DNA of 64,000 bases from Papio anubis (Eukaryota; Chordata; Mammalia; Primates; Cercopithecidae), in NCBI RefSeq assembly GCF_008728515.1, contig NC_044980.1:56277680-56341679 (forward strand), in the 5' to 3' direction. Positions within the stretch are counted from its first letter, which is position 1. Each line of letters opens with the position of its first letter. Positions 32,826 to 43,839 of the stretch are shown here, piece after piece. A program made the translations under genes and the position numbers. The notes under the pieces are model-generated. The model was not told the origin of the DNA. It did not search any database and saw only the letters and a program-made list of their open reading frames with translations.

Positions 32826-34009
32826 GAAGCCCATATGGAACCAGCTGGTTTGAGACAAGCGCAGCTTCTGGGCCAAAGCAAAACAGGCAGGTGTTTGCTC
32901 AACCTCTGCTAACGGTCTATTTTTAAGGCTAGATGCCGAGTTAGGAGAAGAAGCTGATGAATTGAATAAAATGCTACAGGCCATCAAATATCCTTTGAAT
33001 TTTATCTAGTAAGTCACCCATAAAGTGCCACCCACCAGGGAGCTTCATGCCATTTCATAAATACATATGAGAGCTGCTGTAGAGAGAGATGGAGCCCAAT
33101 GCAGGCACTGGACACACCATCCCACAGCTTCCCCATGGCTTTCAGAAAGCTTGCAGATATTTCTCTTTTCTGTTCTGAACTCTCCACAGAGAAATCCGTC
33201 AAGGGAGAAAGCAATGACTTTGCTCTCACTGGGCCAGAAATTCCACGACTGAAATGACCCAGGGGTAGCAGGCGGGTTTGACAATCTGTCAGTTTCTGGG
33301 TAGTGTTACTCGTCAATCATTCATTTTTGCTAAATTGCAGAAACTCTTTTCTTTAAATCAAACTTTATTTGCTCATGATGCAGTTTAAGCCCAGTTTTTG
33401 GCATGTGTCCAGGGAACTGGGTACCACCCTGTCCACTTGGTCATGGGGAAACCGTTAAGTCAGCCTTCAGTCTGGACATCTCTGCTAGAGGCTTTAGTTA
33501 ATTTTTCTTCCCATCTGAGACTTAACCGCTGGGATTGTTCCACATATGAAGATAAGAAAACAACTGAAACTTGATTTTGCTCTATGGAGATAAAAACAAG
33601 GTAACATTTTATTCAAGAAGAATGTGTGTAATAACAGTAATCTGAAAATAATGATATCTATAAGGTCTTTGGCAAAGCCACCCAGGAAAAGAAAAACAAT
33701 AGATGTGAAAGCTTCAGTGAGTCATAACACCACCTTTCAGCATCAAAAAGCCCTGGAATCAGATTCAGATAAACTGGTTTCATCAGCTCTAGACTCAGCT
33801 GTATGCGTCCCTTTTTATTCCTTGTGCCAATTGCACATTCTCCAGATAATGGCAAGGTATTGGCTCTCCTTCAAAACACTCAATTGTGCAGCAGAGGAAT
33901 GAAAAGGATTCCTTGTAAGCTTCTTCATGTCTAAACACAAAAATAGCTCTCTTCCTGGGCCTGCCCAGTGGGCTTCCTTTCCCTCTGGACATCTACAGAG
34001 AACTGGGGG
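32826..34009. other. Unrecognised sequence
   Basis: No repeat family or gene recognised. Confidence 0.4.
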
Positions 34010-34185
34010 CTGGACCAGTGTTCATCAAAGGTGGTCTGTGGACCACCTGTATTCGAATTGTTTAAAATGCAGATTTCTGGGACTCATCAGAGACCTAGTG
34101 AATTTGATCTCCTAGGTAGAGCCAAGGACTGTGCATTTTTAATGGCTCCACACCCCAAGGATTCTCAGGCATCCTAGGTTGTAGG
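34010..34185. mobile_element. MER20/MER5-type MITE
   Basis: 'ttcatcaaaggtggtctgtg', 'aaatgcagatttctgggact', 'aggactgtgcatttttaatg' and 'aaggattctcaggcatccta' match the internal order of a Charlie MITE with decayed ends. Confidence 0.68.
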
Positions 34186-36019
34186 GGCCACTGGGTTTAT
34201 CCAGCCACACAGCCCTCACCTTATCCTGCTGCCTGCATTGTCACTTGGCTTCCTACATTTGAGCGTCTCTTCTTGCCAATGCAATTCTAAGTACAAAGTA
34301 TGCATTTGAAATTCTATCTTTGTCCCTGTTAGTGCCTAGTTCACTGTAGTTGTTAAAAAATTTTTTTATTGAATGAAGGACCTGAAATAATTTCTCTTTG
34401 CTTACTGTTTGTTCAAAGAAACACTTTTGCCTATAGAAGATTGGATCATGAATTTGCCAATTTGATTTCAAAACAAACCGATCTCTCTCTACATAAATGT
34501 GTCTGTGTGTATGAGTGAATATTGCTCTTCTAAACAAATGTTTTGAGTCAAAAGTCCACCTTTGTCTGGAATAGGACAACAGGGCATACATTGTTGGGGG
34601 AAAAAAATGTATAACTCAAAAGGATTAAGCAGTCTTTGCCTTATCTGAGAACCACTGTCAGAAAAGCTCTGTGGAGATTTTAGGGTAAGGGGTGTTCTAG
34701 GGGAATAGGTGAGTGTGTGTGTGGTGTGGTTGAGGGAGTACTAAAAGTCCCATCTGACTAGTTGTACCTGACTCTTTGGTCTGTCTCCATGTGTGCAAAT
34801 AGAGTCACTTTTCTTCAAGTCAAGAGCACAGCTCAGTGTATTAGAGTGTCTAATCCCAGAGATCGGGAAAGATATGTTTTGCGGGAGTTAGAGAGCCTGG
34901 GGCTGCAGCAGTGCTGGCGGCAGGTCTGGATGGGGAGTGAAGACCGTGCTGGGCTCCTGGTGGGGAGGAGAAAAGATCCCTGGAGAGGGCAGTGGGTGCA
35001 GGGCACGTAGAGCCAGCGCCTCGTCTTTCCCAGTCTTGTTCAGAGTTGCCCCGAGACAAAACCCAGGATGAGGCTGTACAACACATGCGAAGACAGGAGC
35101 GTCAGGAATGAGAGGGAGGGAAATGGAAGTTAGAGAACAACTCCAGACTCTCTGAGATGGATATAACCTCACTTGGCTAGACCTGCCTTTGGGATCTGGA
35201 ATCTGATCTGCAACCTCCCGAACATCTTGTTTGAGGAGTCCTAGGGTAGGGATGCACACTCCCTCACAGTCACGGCAGGGATGAGAAAATACATTCACAG
35301 ACTGAGCTGTGATCCATCTGCTGGTGATTTCTGCCCTTAGCTCATACCCTTCTCTCTCCTTCCTTTTCTGGACTCACTTCCTGACAGACATTCATGTATT
35401 TGAAGAAAGCTCTTTGTCCTCTCTAAGCTTCCTCTTCTGTAGGTTGAATTTCCCTAGCTACTTCCACTTCTCCTATGATGTGCTTCCCTGCCGCTCTTTT
35501 TTCAATGCATGGACTTTCTAACCCCAGGCTGCCTCTGTCTTCCAGTGGGGCCCTCACTGTTTCTGTCAGCAGCACCTGCAATTTCTCAGTCAGCCAGGCT
35601 TGAACAGTTGAACTCAGTCTTGCGTCCTCCTACTCTCTTATCCTGAAGCTGTTGGGAATTGTGTGTGCATATGCATGTGTGTGTACACGTGTGTGTGCAC
35701 AATTCTCCATAGGAGTTTTGCACATTTCTGACTGTTTTTGCCCTGGAGAAGTCCTCAAGGCAAAAAGCAGAAATGTAGCTGGTCTAAGCTTGAGGTGGGT
35801 CATGCCTGTGGCTGGACTCTCTCAAGGAGAGCCTGCAAGCACGTGGAACTGCCCATCACAGCCGAGGCTGAAGCCAGAGGAGAGCTGAGGCCAGGGGATG
35901 TGGAGTACCAAAAGTGGCTGCTATACAGAGCCCCACACCTGCTTAAAGCCTTGCCAAGATGTGTTTTCCATTGTTCTCAGGATGAGTTGTGTGTCTTATT
36001 TTTGCAGACGAGGCCTTTC
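34186..36019. other. Unrecognised sequence with minor fossils
   Basis: No strong family. 35385-35490 ('cttcctcttctgtaggttga', 'cacttctcctatgatgtgct') faintly resembles a CR1/L3-type fragment. 35660-35702 is a short TG/CA-rich tract ('gtgtgtacacgtgtgtgtgc'). Confidence 0.4.
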
Positions 36020-36024
36020 CTGAT

Positions 36025-36437
36025 TGATACAGTTTGGCATTTGTCCCTTCCAAATCTCATGTTGAAATATGACTCCTAATGTTGCAGGTGGGGCCTGGTG
36101 GGAGGTAATGGGATTATGGGGGTAGACCCCTCGTGGATGGCTTAGCACAGTCCTTGCAATAGTGAGTTCTCATGAGATCTGCTTGTTTAAAAGTGTGTGA
36201 CATCTCCCTCTTCTCTCTCTTGCTCCTGCTCTTGTCATATGACACACCTGCTCCCCCTTCACCTTCTACCGTGATTGTAAGCTTCCTGAGGCCCTCACCA
36301 GAAGCACATCAAAAGCAGATGCTGGCAGCATGCTTCTTGTGCTGTCTGCAAAACTGTGAGCCAATTAAACCTTGTTTCTTTATAATTTACTCAGCCTCAG
36401 GTAATTCTTTATAGCAATACAAGAATGGCCCAATACA
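36025..36437 (+). mobile_element. MaLR solo LTR (MST/MLT1-type), sense, with 5-bp TSD
   Basis: Starts 'tgatacagtttggcatttgt', contains 'gcctggtgggaggtaatggg', 'gagttctcatgagatctgct', 'gattgtaagcttcctgaggc', 'gagccaattaaaccttgttt', and ends 'atggcccaataca'. It is flanked by 'ctgat' (36020-36024) and 'ctgac' (36438-36442), a 5-bp duplication with one change. A solo LTR without internal sequence. Confidence 0.93.
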
Positions 36438-37268
36438 CTGACCTGGCTGCATGCACCTCTCATCTCTTCTCTTCCACCCTTGAAGGACACTATGCCACAG
36501 ACATTCTGAGCAATAATCCAGCCATGCTGAATGCTTAATATTTCTTCTGACAGAACTTAATGCACTAAGATGTTTGATTCAGCCCTGTTGGCAATGGGAC
36601 CCATCGGAGCTTGTGGAAGCAAGTGGGCAAGGGTTACTTGACCAGATTGATACTTCAGAAAGATCAAGGCAGTCTGAGGTTGGAGGATGAATGACAAGGA
36701 AGTAGAGTGCTAGAAGAAATTCACTGTGGTTGGACTTTATCCTGAGGGCAATGAGGGTGCTGTGGGTGGGTTTTAAGTAGGGTGGTGAAATGATCACGCT
36801 GGCATATGAGGTGACTTGCTGCAGGGTAAGGCATGGATTTAGGGGTGACTTATTTGATGTGGAGATATGGGAAGAGGCAAGGATGATGTCCCAGTTTCTA
36901 ACCTGGGCAAACGAGTGAATCGTGTTGCCATTCACTGATGTGGAGATCAAGGGATGACGATCAGGTGGGGAGGGAGATGATGACTTAGTTTTGAATATTA
37001 TGAGTTTTAGGTACTTTTGGAACATACAAATAGAGTTGTCTAAAAGTCTGCCCAAGAGAGAAAACTGGACTTGAGTGATAGATATAGGAGTCCTTAAAGG
37101 AGATAAGTGGCCAAGTCCAGAGAGTGTTTATTGAGAGGAAGACCTTGGACTGAACCCCAAGGTACACCAGGTTTCAGAAACGAGACGCCCATAAGAAGAC
37201 TGAGAAGGAGAGAAAGGTCAGAGGTAGGGAGGATAGGCAGGGTTTGGTGTCATGGAAACCAAGGGAAG

Positions 37269-37330
37269 AAGCTTTTTCAAGGCACAGGCTGGCAGTGTCA
37301 AATGATGCTGCAAGTTCGTGTGAGATGAGG
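37269..37330 (-). pseudogene. Trace of L2 reverse transcriptase
   Basis: One minus-strand frame reads 'LISHELAASFDTASL', which resembles the D-L-S-A-A-F-D-T segment of CR1/L2-clade reverse transcriptases. Surrounding codons are too decayed to follow the domain further. It gives orientation and identity for the enclosing L2. Confidence 0.55.
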
Positions 37331-37583
37331 ATGGAGAAGAGTTTGTTGGTTTTAGTAACAAGCAGGTGGATGGTGATATGGGTGACAGGGGCTTCTGTGG
37401 AGTGATGAGGTCAGAAGTTGGTTGCAATGGGCTAAAGAGTGTGTTGCAGTTGGAGACGTGGAGATAAAGGGTGCAGACACATTGTATTTTTGATGGTTTG
37501 GTTATGCAGGAGAGGAGAGGCCAGTAGCTTGAGTGGAAGGTGGGTTTGGGTGATGGTTAAAAAATAATATTGTGAGACACTAA

Positions 37584-37866
37584 GGCTGGGCACGGTGGCT
37601 CACACCTGTAATCCCAGCACTTTGGAAGGCTAAGGTGGGTGGATCACCTGAGGTCAGGAGTTCGAGACCAGCCTGGCCAATATGGTGAAATCCCATCTCT
37701 ACTAAAAGTACAAAAATTAGCTCGGTGTGGTGGCTCACACCTGTAATCCCAGCTACTCGGGAGGATGAGGAGGAGAATCGCTTGAACCCAGGAGGTGGAG
37801 GTTGCAGTGAGCCAAGATCACACCTCTGTACTCCAGCCTGGGTGACAGAGTGCAACTCTGTCTCAA

Positions 37867-37907
<41 letters not shown>
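37584..37907 (+). mobile_element. AluS-like SINE, sense, in L2
   Basis: Full dimer from 'ggctgggcacggtggctcac' to a tail converted to (AAT)n. The target duplication is long and exact: 'aataatattgtgagacac' plus 'taa' ends at 37583 on the left and lies at about 37908-37928 on the right. It interrupts the antisense L2. Confidence 0.96.

Positions 37908-37914
<7 letters not shown>
37865..37914. repeat. (AAT)n microsatellite from Alu tail
   Basis: About 16 uninterrupted AAT units formed in the Alu A-tail, merging into the right target duplication. Pure runs of this length are usually polymorphic. Confidence 0.93.
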
Positions 37915-37915
<1 letters not shown>

Positions 37916-38359
37916 TTGTGAGACACTAAAATAGGTTTAAAAGTTAATATGGAGGATCCAGTAGAGAGGGCAATGTTGACACTACAGGGGAGGGAGAGAA
38001 TGATACACACAGCAGAGAGGTGTCTGGAGAGGTGGTAGAAAGGAGGGATGGGATGCAGAGGAGCCTTATACAGGAGTAGGGAGAGCCCCGTCACAATGAC
38101 AGGAGGGGAGGAAACAGGGCCAGTGAAGATGCAGGAAGGTAGTGACGAGAATCGGAAGGGGTTCCCCCCAGTGATTTAGTTTACTTTGAGAATAAGGGAA
38201 CAAGGTCAGCTGATGAGGTTGAGGGGGCAGAGGTAGCAACCTAGGTTTCAGGAGAGTAGAAAAGGCTTAAATAGCTGCATGGGGAGCCAGAGAGCTGCTG
38301 AGGGAAGCTATGGGTTTCCTGGAAGTCCCAGAAGGCTCAGTTGACTTTAGGTGACCTTT

Positions 38360-38605
38360 CCATGGTCTCTAAGTAATCTCTGTCCTTCTCACACTCTCAT
38401 GTGACTCACATTACCTGTACCTCTCTCAGGACACTTACCACTTTCTAACTCTTTATCCACTTGTTTGTGAGCATCTTGGCTCTCCTCTAGACTGTCCTAC
38501 GCTTCACAAAGGCAGACTTTGTCTTTATATGACTAACAGCCCTGTGATATTGCGTTGCGTGTAGAAGGGGTTCAACAAACATTTCCGGAATAATTAAGTG
38601 AGTGC
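38360..38605 (+). mobile_element. L2 3' end, sense
   Basis: 'tgagcatcttggctctcctc', 'aaggcagactttgtctttat' and 'tcaacaaacatttccggaat' follow the L2 3' terminus to its AATGA-type end. The opposite orientation to the adjacent L2 shows a separate insertion. Confidence 0.75.
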
Positions 38606-38689
38606 AGCCTGACCCCGTGGGAGGTAGCAGGACACTTACTCTGTGCCAATGTTTATTTAGAAAGCAGGGATATGTCTAGTGCGCTCTGA

Positions 38690-38775
38690 GAGCAAGACAT
38701 GTTATTTCGTAGCTGGAAATATAGATGTAGGGGTCATTAGGGTTTATAAATGGCCAAGTCTGGAGAAATTTAACT
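38690..38775 (-). mobile_element. Small L2 body fragment, antisense
   Basis: 'ggaaatatagatgtaggggt', 'cattagggtttataaatggc' and 'caagtctggagaaatttaac' resemble the antisense L2 coding region seen at 37.08-37.12 kb. Confidence 0.45.
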
Positions 38776-39067
38776 TGGTGTTCTATTCTTGTTTAGATGC
38801 TCTGCAGTTCCTCACACCCAGCTATTGAATTCAAGCAATCCTGGAGCAGCATCCTCAGCCCTATCAGACCCAGCACTCTCTTTCACTAAAATAGATCTGG
38901 CAACTTCCATCACTTTCTTTAGATAAAATTCATTAATAATCTAACCCAACTTTACATATAATTTAAAAATTTAATGTAATGTCCTAACTGTAATAAAGAG
39001 GAGAAGTAAAAGGAGAGTAAATTATAATCAAAGAATACTTTTTTCAATGCTTGGGACTGTGGAACCT
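38776..39067. other. Unrecognised AT-rich sequence
   Basis: No family recognised. Confidence 0.4.
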
Positions 39068-39245
39068 AGAAGAGAGCTTCTCAAACTTTTAAGTGCATAT
39101 GACTCATTTGGAGATCTTATTAAAATGCAGATTCAAATTCAGTGGATCTGTGTGGGGCCTGAGATTCTTCCTTCTAACAAGATCCCAGTCAATGCAGATG
39201 CTACTAGTCTGTGGACCTCTCCTCTAGTAGCAAGGAACTAGGGCT
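39068..39245. mobile_element. MER20-like hAT MITE
   Basis: 'agagcttctcaaacttttaa', 'attaaaatgcagattcaaat', 'ggggcctgagattcttcctt', 'ctaacaagatcccagtcaat' and 'agatgctactagtctgtgga' follow a MER20/MER5-type element from end to end. Confidence 0.8.
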
Positions 39246-39689
39246 CATGAAGAAGCCCTCGAAACTTTCCTCTTCCAATAGTGAATGCACCTGGATTTAG
39301 GAGAAGTAAAACAACATTCAGTCAAATATTGATGACATTTTTTTTTTAGTGTTGGCATGTATGAAATAAGACATATATATATCATCATTATGAATGTGAC
39401 AGTTTCAAAGACAGCTTTATTCAGGTGTGTCCTATTGGTGACTCAAATACTATGATGTGACTTTTGGAAATGGTGACTAACCCTGGGGAAGATTTTAAAT
39501 TAAACAAGGTAAATATTTCCCCAATTTCCACTGCAATTTCATGATTGGATAATTCAGCATATATTGAATTATACAAAAAATATTTTGTGTTTATATGCTA
39601 AACATAGGCTCTAGTCTCAGAAAAATATAAATAGATTTTTCACCTATATGTATGTCAGGTGGGACTTCAAAGTCATGCAGGACATTGAA
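39246..39689. other. Unrecognised AT-rich sequence
   Basis: No family recognised. Confidence 0.4.
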
Positions 39690-39840
39690 CAATTCTTGGT
39701 TGGGACCACCTCTGTGAGGCATTGCAGAATGTCTGCAGCTGTGCCCTTGCCCAATAAAATGACCAGTACTTCCCAATCATTGGAACAACCAAAAATATCT
39801 CCTCAAGTTTTCATGGTGCCCCGCCCCTGAGAACCAGCAA
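39690..39840 (+). mobile_element. MER5A fragment, sense
   Basis: 'gaggcattgcagaatgtctg', 'caatcattggaacaaccaaa', 'aatatctcctcaagttttca' and terminal 'cccctgagaacca' match the second half of MER5A. Confidence 0.72.
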
Positions 39841-40269
39841 CCTAGAGGAACTGAGGAAGAAGAGCAACTGTAGGTGGAAACTTCTGGAAGCACACGCATC
39901 AGAACCCACTGCTGTAAGCAGAAGGTGCATTTTTCTGGGAAGGAGACACAACCAGATTGCTTCCACTAAGCCGACTTTGCAAATCTGTAACTGCTGAGTG
40001 GACACAAGTGTCTGGTTATCACGAAGCCATGCTGTATCACAAAGAAGATCGAAGCTACACACTTTCCCAAGGCAAGACATGATCAAGATGCTGCCTAAGA
40101 GGGAAGAATACATTTTTCTAGGTGCAAATTAGTGCCAGTGATGTTTCTGCTAAAACTCTCAAGTGAGCCCAAGGTTGTGGCCTTGTCATGCTTGTGTATT
40201 CTGGAGAAGAGCAAGAAGTAGGTGAAGTAGGGCCTGGCCCCTCCTGGATGCCAGCAACTTCTCCAGCTC
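39841..40269. other. Unrecognised sequence
   Basis: No repeat recognised and no credible coding frame. Confidence 0.4.
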
Positions 40270-40695
40270 CATCTGATGCCAAGCCTCTTTGTGCTTACTC
40301 TGTTCATTTGTTTTTGATTTTGCTTTTGTGGTCTAGAAATTCTTTCAGGTCTCAGGGCTCTCTTATATACTGCTTTTTGTGCCTAGGATGTTCTTCAACT
40401 TTCTTATCTATCTCTAGCTACCTTGCAGACTAGTTTAAGTGACTTTTCCTCAAGAAAGCCTTCTGGACCGCCAAGACAAGATCACAGACAGTATCTTCTT
40501 TTAAGCTTCCATGTCAACCTGAACTTATGCTTTATAGCATCAACCACAATGTTAACTAAATAATAATTGGTACCTAAAGTCTGCTTTTGCTTGTAGATAT
40601 GAACTCCCTGAGGATAGAGACCGTGTCTATCTGGTTGACCAGTTCCACTTGCCACCAAGCAGACGTTCAATACTTTTTTGACAAATGCATGAATG
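40270..40695 (+). mobile_element. L2 3' region, sense
   Basis: 'aggatgttcttcaactttct', 'gaaagccttctggaccgcca', 'aactccctgaggatagagac', 'cgtgtctatctggttgacca' and 'aatacttttttgacaaatgc' plus 'atgaatg' follow the L2 3' UTR to its terminus. Confidence 0.85.
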
Positions 40696-41094
40696 CCAAA
40701 GCGAAGGTATTTTATTTATTTTTATAAATAATAAAGAGTGTTCAGACCAGGAGTCTGCAGGATTAAATTAAACTAAGAAGTACAGTGAGGCACAAGTGAG
40801 TTCTGCAGGAAAGAGAAAGCCCTGGAATGTGGAGAAGTTGACTGGCAAGCACACATACAGCTGGCTTGTCTTGCTGCAATCCCATTAGGTGCAGTTTGGG
40901 TATACTGCATGCTGAGGGTCTGTATATCAGCTGCCTCTCAGATCAGAGACTGGAAGTGTGCAGGCAGAGTGAGGTGACTCCCGAGGACCAGATGCAGGAT
41001 CCTGGTGGGCACAGGCCAGTATATCTGCTGGGGAGTCAGGAGAAAAACACAATTTCGTCCTGTTGGGAAAGGCATTTGTAGTAAGGCAGGACCC
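40696..41094. other. Unrecognised sequence
   Basis: No family recognised. Confidence 0.4.
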
Positions 41095-41280
41095 TGGCTT
41101 GCTTTCCAGTGTCTGTTGTTTCTGGACTTTGGAGAAGTTTGTTAATTCCCCTCTGCAATTGCCTCATCTATAAATGGGAACATTACCTATCTCAGAGACT
41201 GGCTAGCAGGATTTAAACACGGGGCCCATGCAAAGTCCTTTGTATGTTGTCAGGTACTATATAAGTTATACTCAGCTGTG
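41095..41280 (+). mobile_element. MIR SINE, sense
   Basis: 'gagaagtttgttaattcccc', 'aattgcctcatctataaatg', 'ggaacattacctatctcaga' and 'tactatataagttatactca' give a sense MIR core and 3' half. Confidence 0.75.
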
Positions 41281-41394
41281 TGAGTGGCTGTTACTTACTT
41301 ACATCCTAAGCAGGTTTCCCGAAGCTGTCTGGAACACCTGCACTGAAGACAGCCTGCCCAGGATGCTGGTGTTCAGCAACGACACCCTGCCACA

Positions 41395-41500
41395 TTCTGT
41401 GCATTTTCCTGAGTACCTACTGCATTCCAGGAACTCTTCTAGGCCTTGAGAATGCAGGGTGAACAAAGGAAAGCAGGTCGACTGGAGTCAGGTATGGGGT
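41395..41500 (-). mobile_element. L2 3' end fragment, antisense
   Basis: 'cctgagtacctactgcattc', 'caggaactcttctaggcctt' and 'gagaatgcagggtgaacaaa' match the antisense L2 terminus. Confidence 0.72.
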
Positions 41501-41593
41501 TAGAGAGGGATGGAGATGGGGCTGTGCTATGTCAGCTGGAGCAACCAGGGAGGTTGTGGCAACTGAGTGGAGATCTGAACAAAGTGAATGAAG

Positions 41594-41909
41594 GGCCAGG
41601 TGCGGTGGCTCACGCCTGTAATCCCAGCACTTTGGGAGGTGGAGGCAGGAGGATCACTTGAGCCCAGGAGCTTGAGATTTTGGGCAACATACTGAGACTC
41701 TGTCTCTCCAAAAGATTTTTTTAAAAAGTTAGCTGGGCATGATGGTGCACACCTGTAGTCCTAGCTACTTGGGAAACTGAGGCAGGAGTATCCCTTGAGT
41801 CCTGGAGTTCAAGGTGATAGTGAGTTATGATCTTGTGACTACATTTCAGCCTGGGTGACAGTGAGTCCCTGACTGTAAAATTAAAAAAATAAAATTAAAT
41901 TAAATTTAA
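41594..41909 (+). mobile_element. AluJ-like SINE, sense, full length
   Basis: Older Alu with 'aggatcacttgagcccagga' and 'ttgggcaacatactgagact' states and an A/T-rich tail. The target duplication 'aaagtgaatgaag' (41581-41593) reappears as 'aaagtgagtgaag' (about 41910-41922), one change. Confidence 0.94.
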
Positions 41910-42299
41910 AAAGTGAGTGAAGGAACCATGCAAAAAATTTCCAGGATCTGTCCGAGGTTGTTATTTTATTTAACCCTTTTACTAATCCGCCTTTTACTAA
42001 TAAGGCGGGTATTTTACAGAGGAGGAAATGGAAGCGCCAAGCTGACCCAGCCTAGGAGGACAGGGCGGGGTCCATGCTCTTCCCATGCTGTACTCCATCC
42101 CATCCGCTCACGACTTCCTCCCTTCTCAGCCTCAGGTGTCTTACTCTGTCCACCTTATTCTCTTCCCATCAGCTTTATGTGATCCTTTCTTCATCTTTTT
42201 CTTTATTTCTCTTAAAAAATGAACAAAGAGAAGGAGTAAAATAACCTGGTAACTTGATGGACACATATTCTCACTGAGGATGTTAATTTTAAACTCTAA
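41910..42299. other. Unrecognised sequence
   Basis: No family recognised. A short inverted motif, 'taatccgccttttactaat' followed by 'aaggcgggta', occurs near 41983-42010. Confidence 0.4.
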
Positions 42300-43439
42300 A
42301 CCCATCCCATATGCATCCGCTTCGCTCCATCTCCCCGCCACCTCCGAATCCAGGTTATCACCACCTCTTGCCAGCAGAGGCTCCTAACTGCTCTCTCTGC
42401 TTCCAGTTCACTCTCTGTGCAGCAGCAAGGGTGATCTTTTAAAAATGTAAATTGGATCATGTCACTCTGTGCTTAAAATCCTCCAGTGGCTTCCCACTTG
42501 CACTCAGAATAAAATTTAAACTTCTCATCCTGACCTCCAACCTGGCACGATCCAGCCCCTGCCTACCTCTCCAACCTCACCTTGTCCCACCTTCCCCCGG
42601 TGCACTCCGTTCCTGCCACTCAGATCTCATTTCAGTTCCTCAAACATGTCATGCTCTTCCCCAACTCTGTACCTAACTAACTTTTCCTCATTATTGAGTC
42701 TTCAAATTAAATGTCACTTATGCAGAGAGGCTTTCCCTACTCACCCACCTTATATTAGGTCTCTCTTGTTATTCTCTTTCAGCCTCCAGAGCCTCTGGTA
42801 GACTAGGAAGCTATGAGGGCAGAGGCTGGCAGTGGCAGGCAGGCTAACAAAGGACCCAAAGATTCCACCTCTGGGTTTTCATGCACGTGTGTGATCCCCT
42901 CTCCTTCTGTGCCATCTGAATCCAGTGATTTGCTTTGAATCAATAGACTGCAAAGGTGATGGGATGTCACTTCTGCAATTAAGTTTCAAAAGATAGTGAC
43001 CATGTCTCGCCAGCAGACTCTTTCTACTACATTCTTTGGCATTCACACTTTGATGAAGCAAGTTTCGTACTGGAGAGATCTCTGTGGCGGGGAACCGGGG
43101 CTGGCCTCTGGTCAATGTCTATCAGGGAAGTTCAGGCCCGAGTCCACCAGCCCTTGAGAAACTGAGGCCTTTGCACAGAACTTGGAAGCAGATCCTTCCC
43201 CAGAGGAGTCTTGAGAGGAGGCCGCAGAACGTGGGCTGGCCTTAGACTGCAGCCTTGTGAGAGACCGGAACACAAAGGGTCCAGCTAAGCCGTATGTGAT
43301 TTCTGACCCACAGAAGCTGTGAGACAATCCATGCTGTTTTAAGCTGCTAAACTGGGGTGATTTGTTACACAACAATAGATAACTAGCACACTGAGCATTC
43401 ATTTGTAAATACTTGTTGAATGAATAAAGGAATGAATGG
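42300..43439 (+). mobile_element. L2, sense, split by an LTR
   Basis: The left piece (42300-42832) is the clearest L2 here: 'ggatcatgtcactctgtgct', 'tcctccagtggcttcccact', 'tcctgacctccaacctggca', 'agaggctttccctactcacc' and 'ctatgagggcagaggctgg'. The right piece (43391-43439) is the terminus 'aaatacttgttgaatgaata'. The intervening LTR was inserted about 60 bp before the L2 end. Confidence 0.88.
42833..43390 (+). mobile_element. ERVL/MaLR-like solo LTR inside L2
   Basis: 'acccaaagattccacctctg', 'gatgggatgtcacttctgca', 'cttggaagcagatccttccc', 'actgcagccttgtgagagac', 'tgacccacagaagctgtgag' and end 'aatagataactagcaca' are an LTR pattern common in mammals. I cannot name the subfamily. The target duplication is not clear. 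Confidence 0.75.
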
Positions 43440-43839
43440 CTTAGTTGTGCCCTGAACCTCCTGAACAGGGATGGGGAAACGGTTGTCCAAAAGTGCCAAG
43501 ATCTAGCCTGTAATCACCATAGCTCTCTGCTCTCACAGATCTTCTCACACAGACTGCACAGCAAACCCAAACAGAAGGCCTGTTGGCTTCCTGAACAGTT
43601 AGTTTCAAACAAATGGTGTTACCTTTGACTTACCTTTCTGAAAACTACCTCTTCTGCCTGTTAGGATTCAGTGGTCTCCTAATGAGATGGATTTCAAAAC
43701 CCAACATGCATCTTTTCCGACAATATGTGCCTTCTCCAAGGGGAGAAACAACCCCACTCTTTTTCCTGGTTATCAATGATGCCATACTCATGTGGCAAAG
43801 CCTACAAAATGAACAATTCATGGTCTATGAGTACACTTC
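43440..43839. other. Unrecognised sequence
   Basis: No family recognised. Confidence 0.4.

Larger units (their letters stand above)
36590..38330 (-). mobile_element. L2, antisense, long, split by an Alu
   Basis: Antisense L2 body: 'tttatcctgagggcaatgag', 'gtgaaatgatcacgctggca', 'ggactgaaccccaaggtaca', 'ggcagtgtcaaatgatgctg', then after the Alu (37929 on) 'ggaggatccagtagagaggg'. On the minus strand 37330-37269 the reading 'ELAASFDTASL' recalls the conserved non-LTR reverse transcriptase motif with FDT. This is one of the longer L2 remnants here, and no usable frame survives. Confidence 0.78.
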
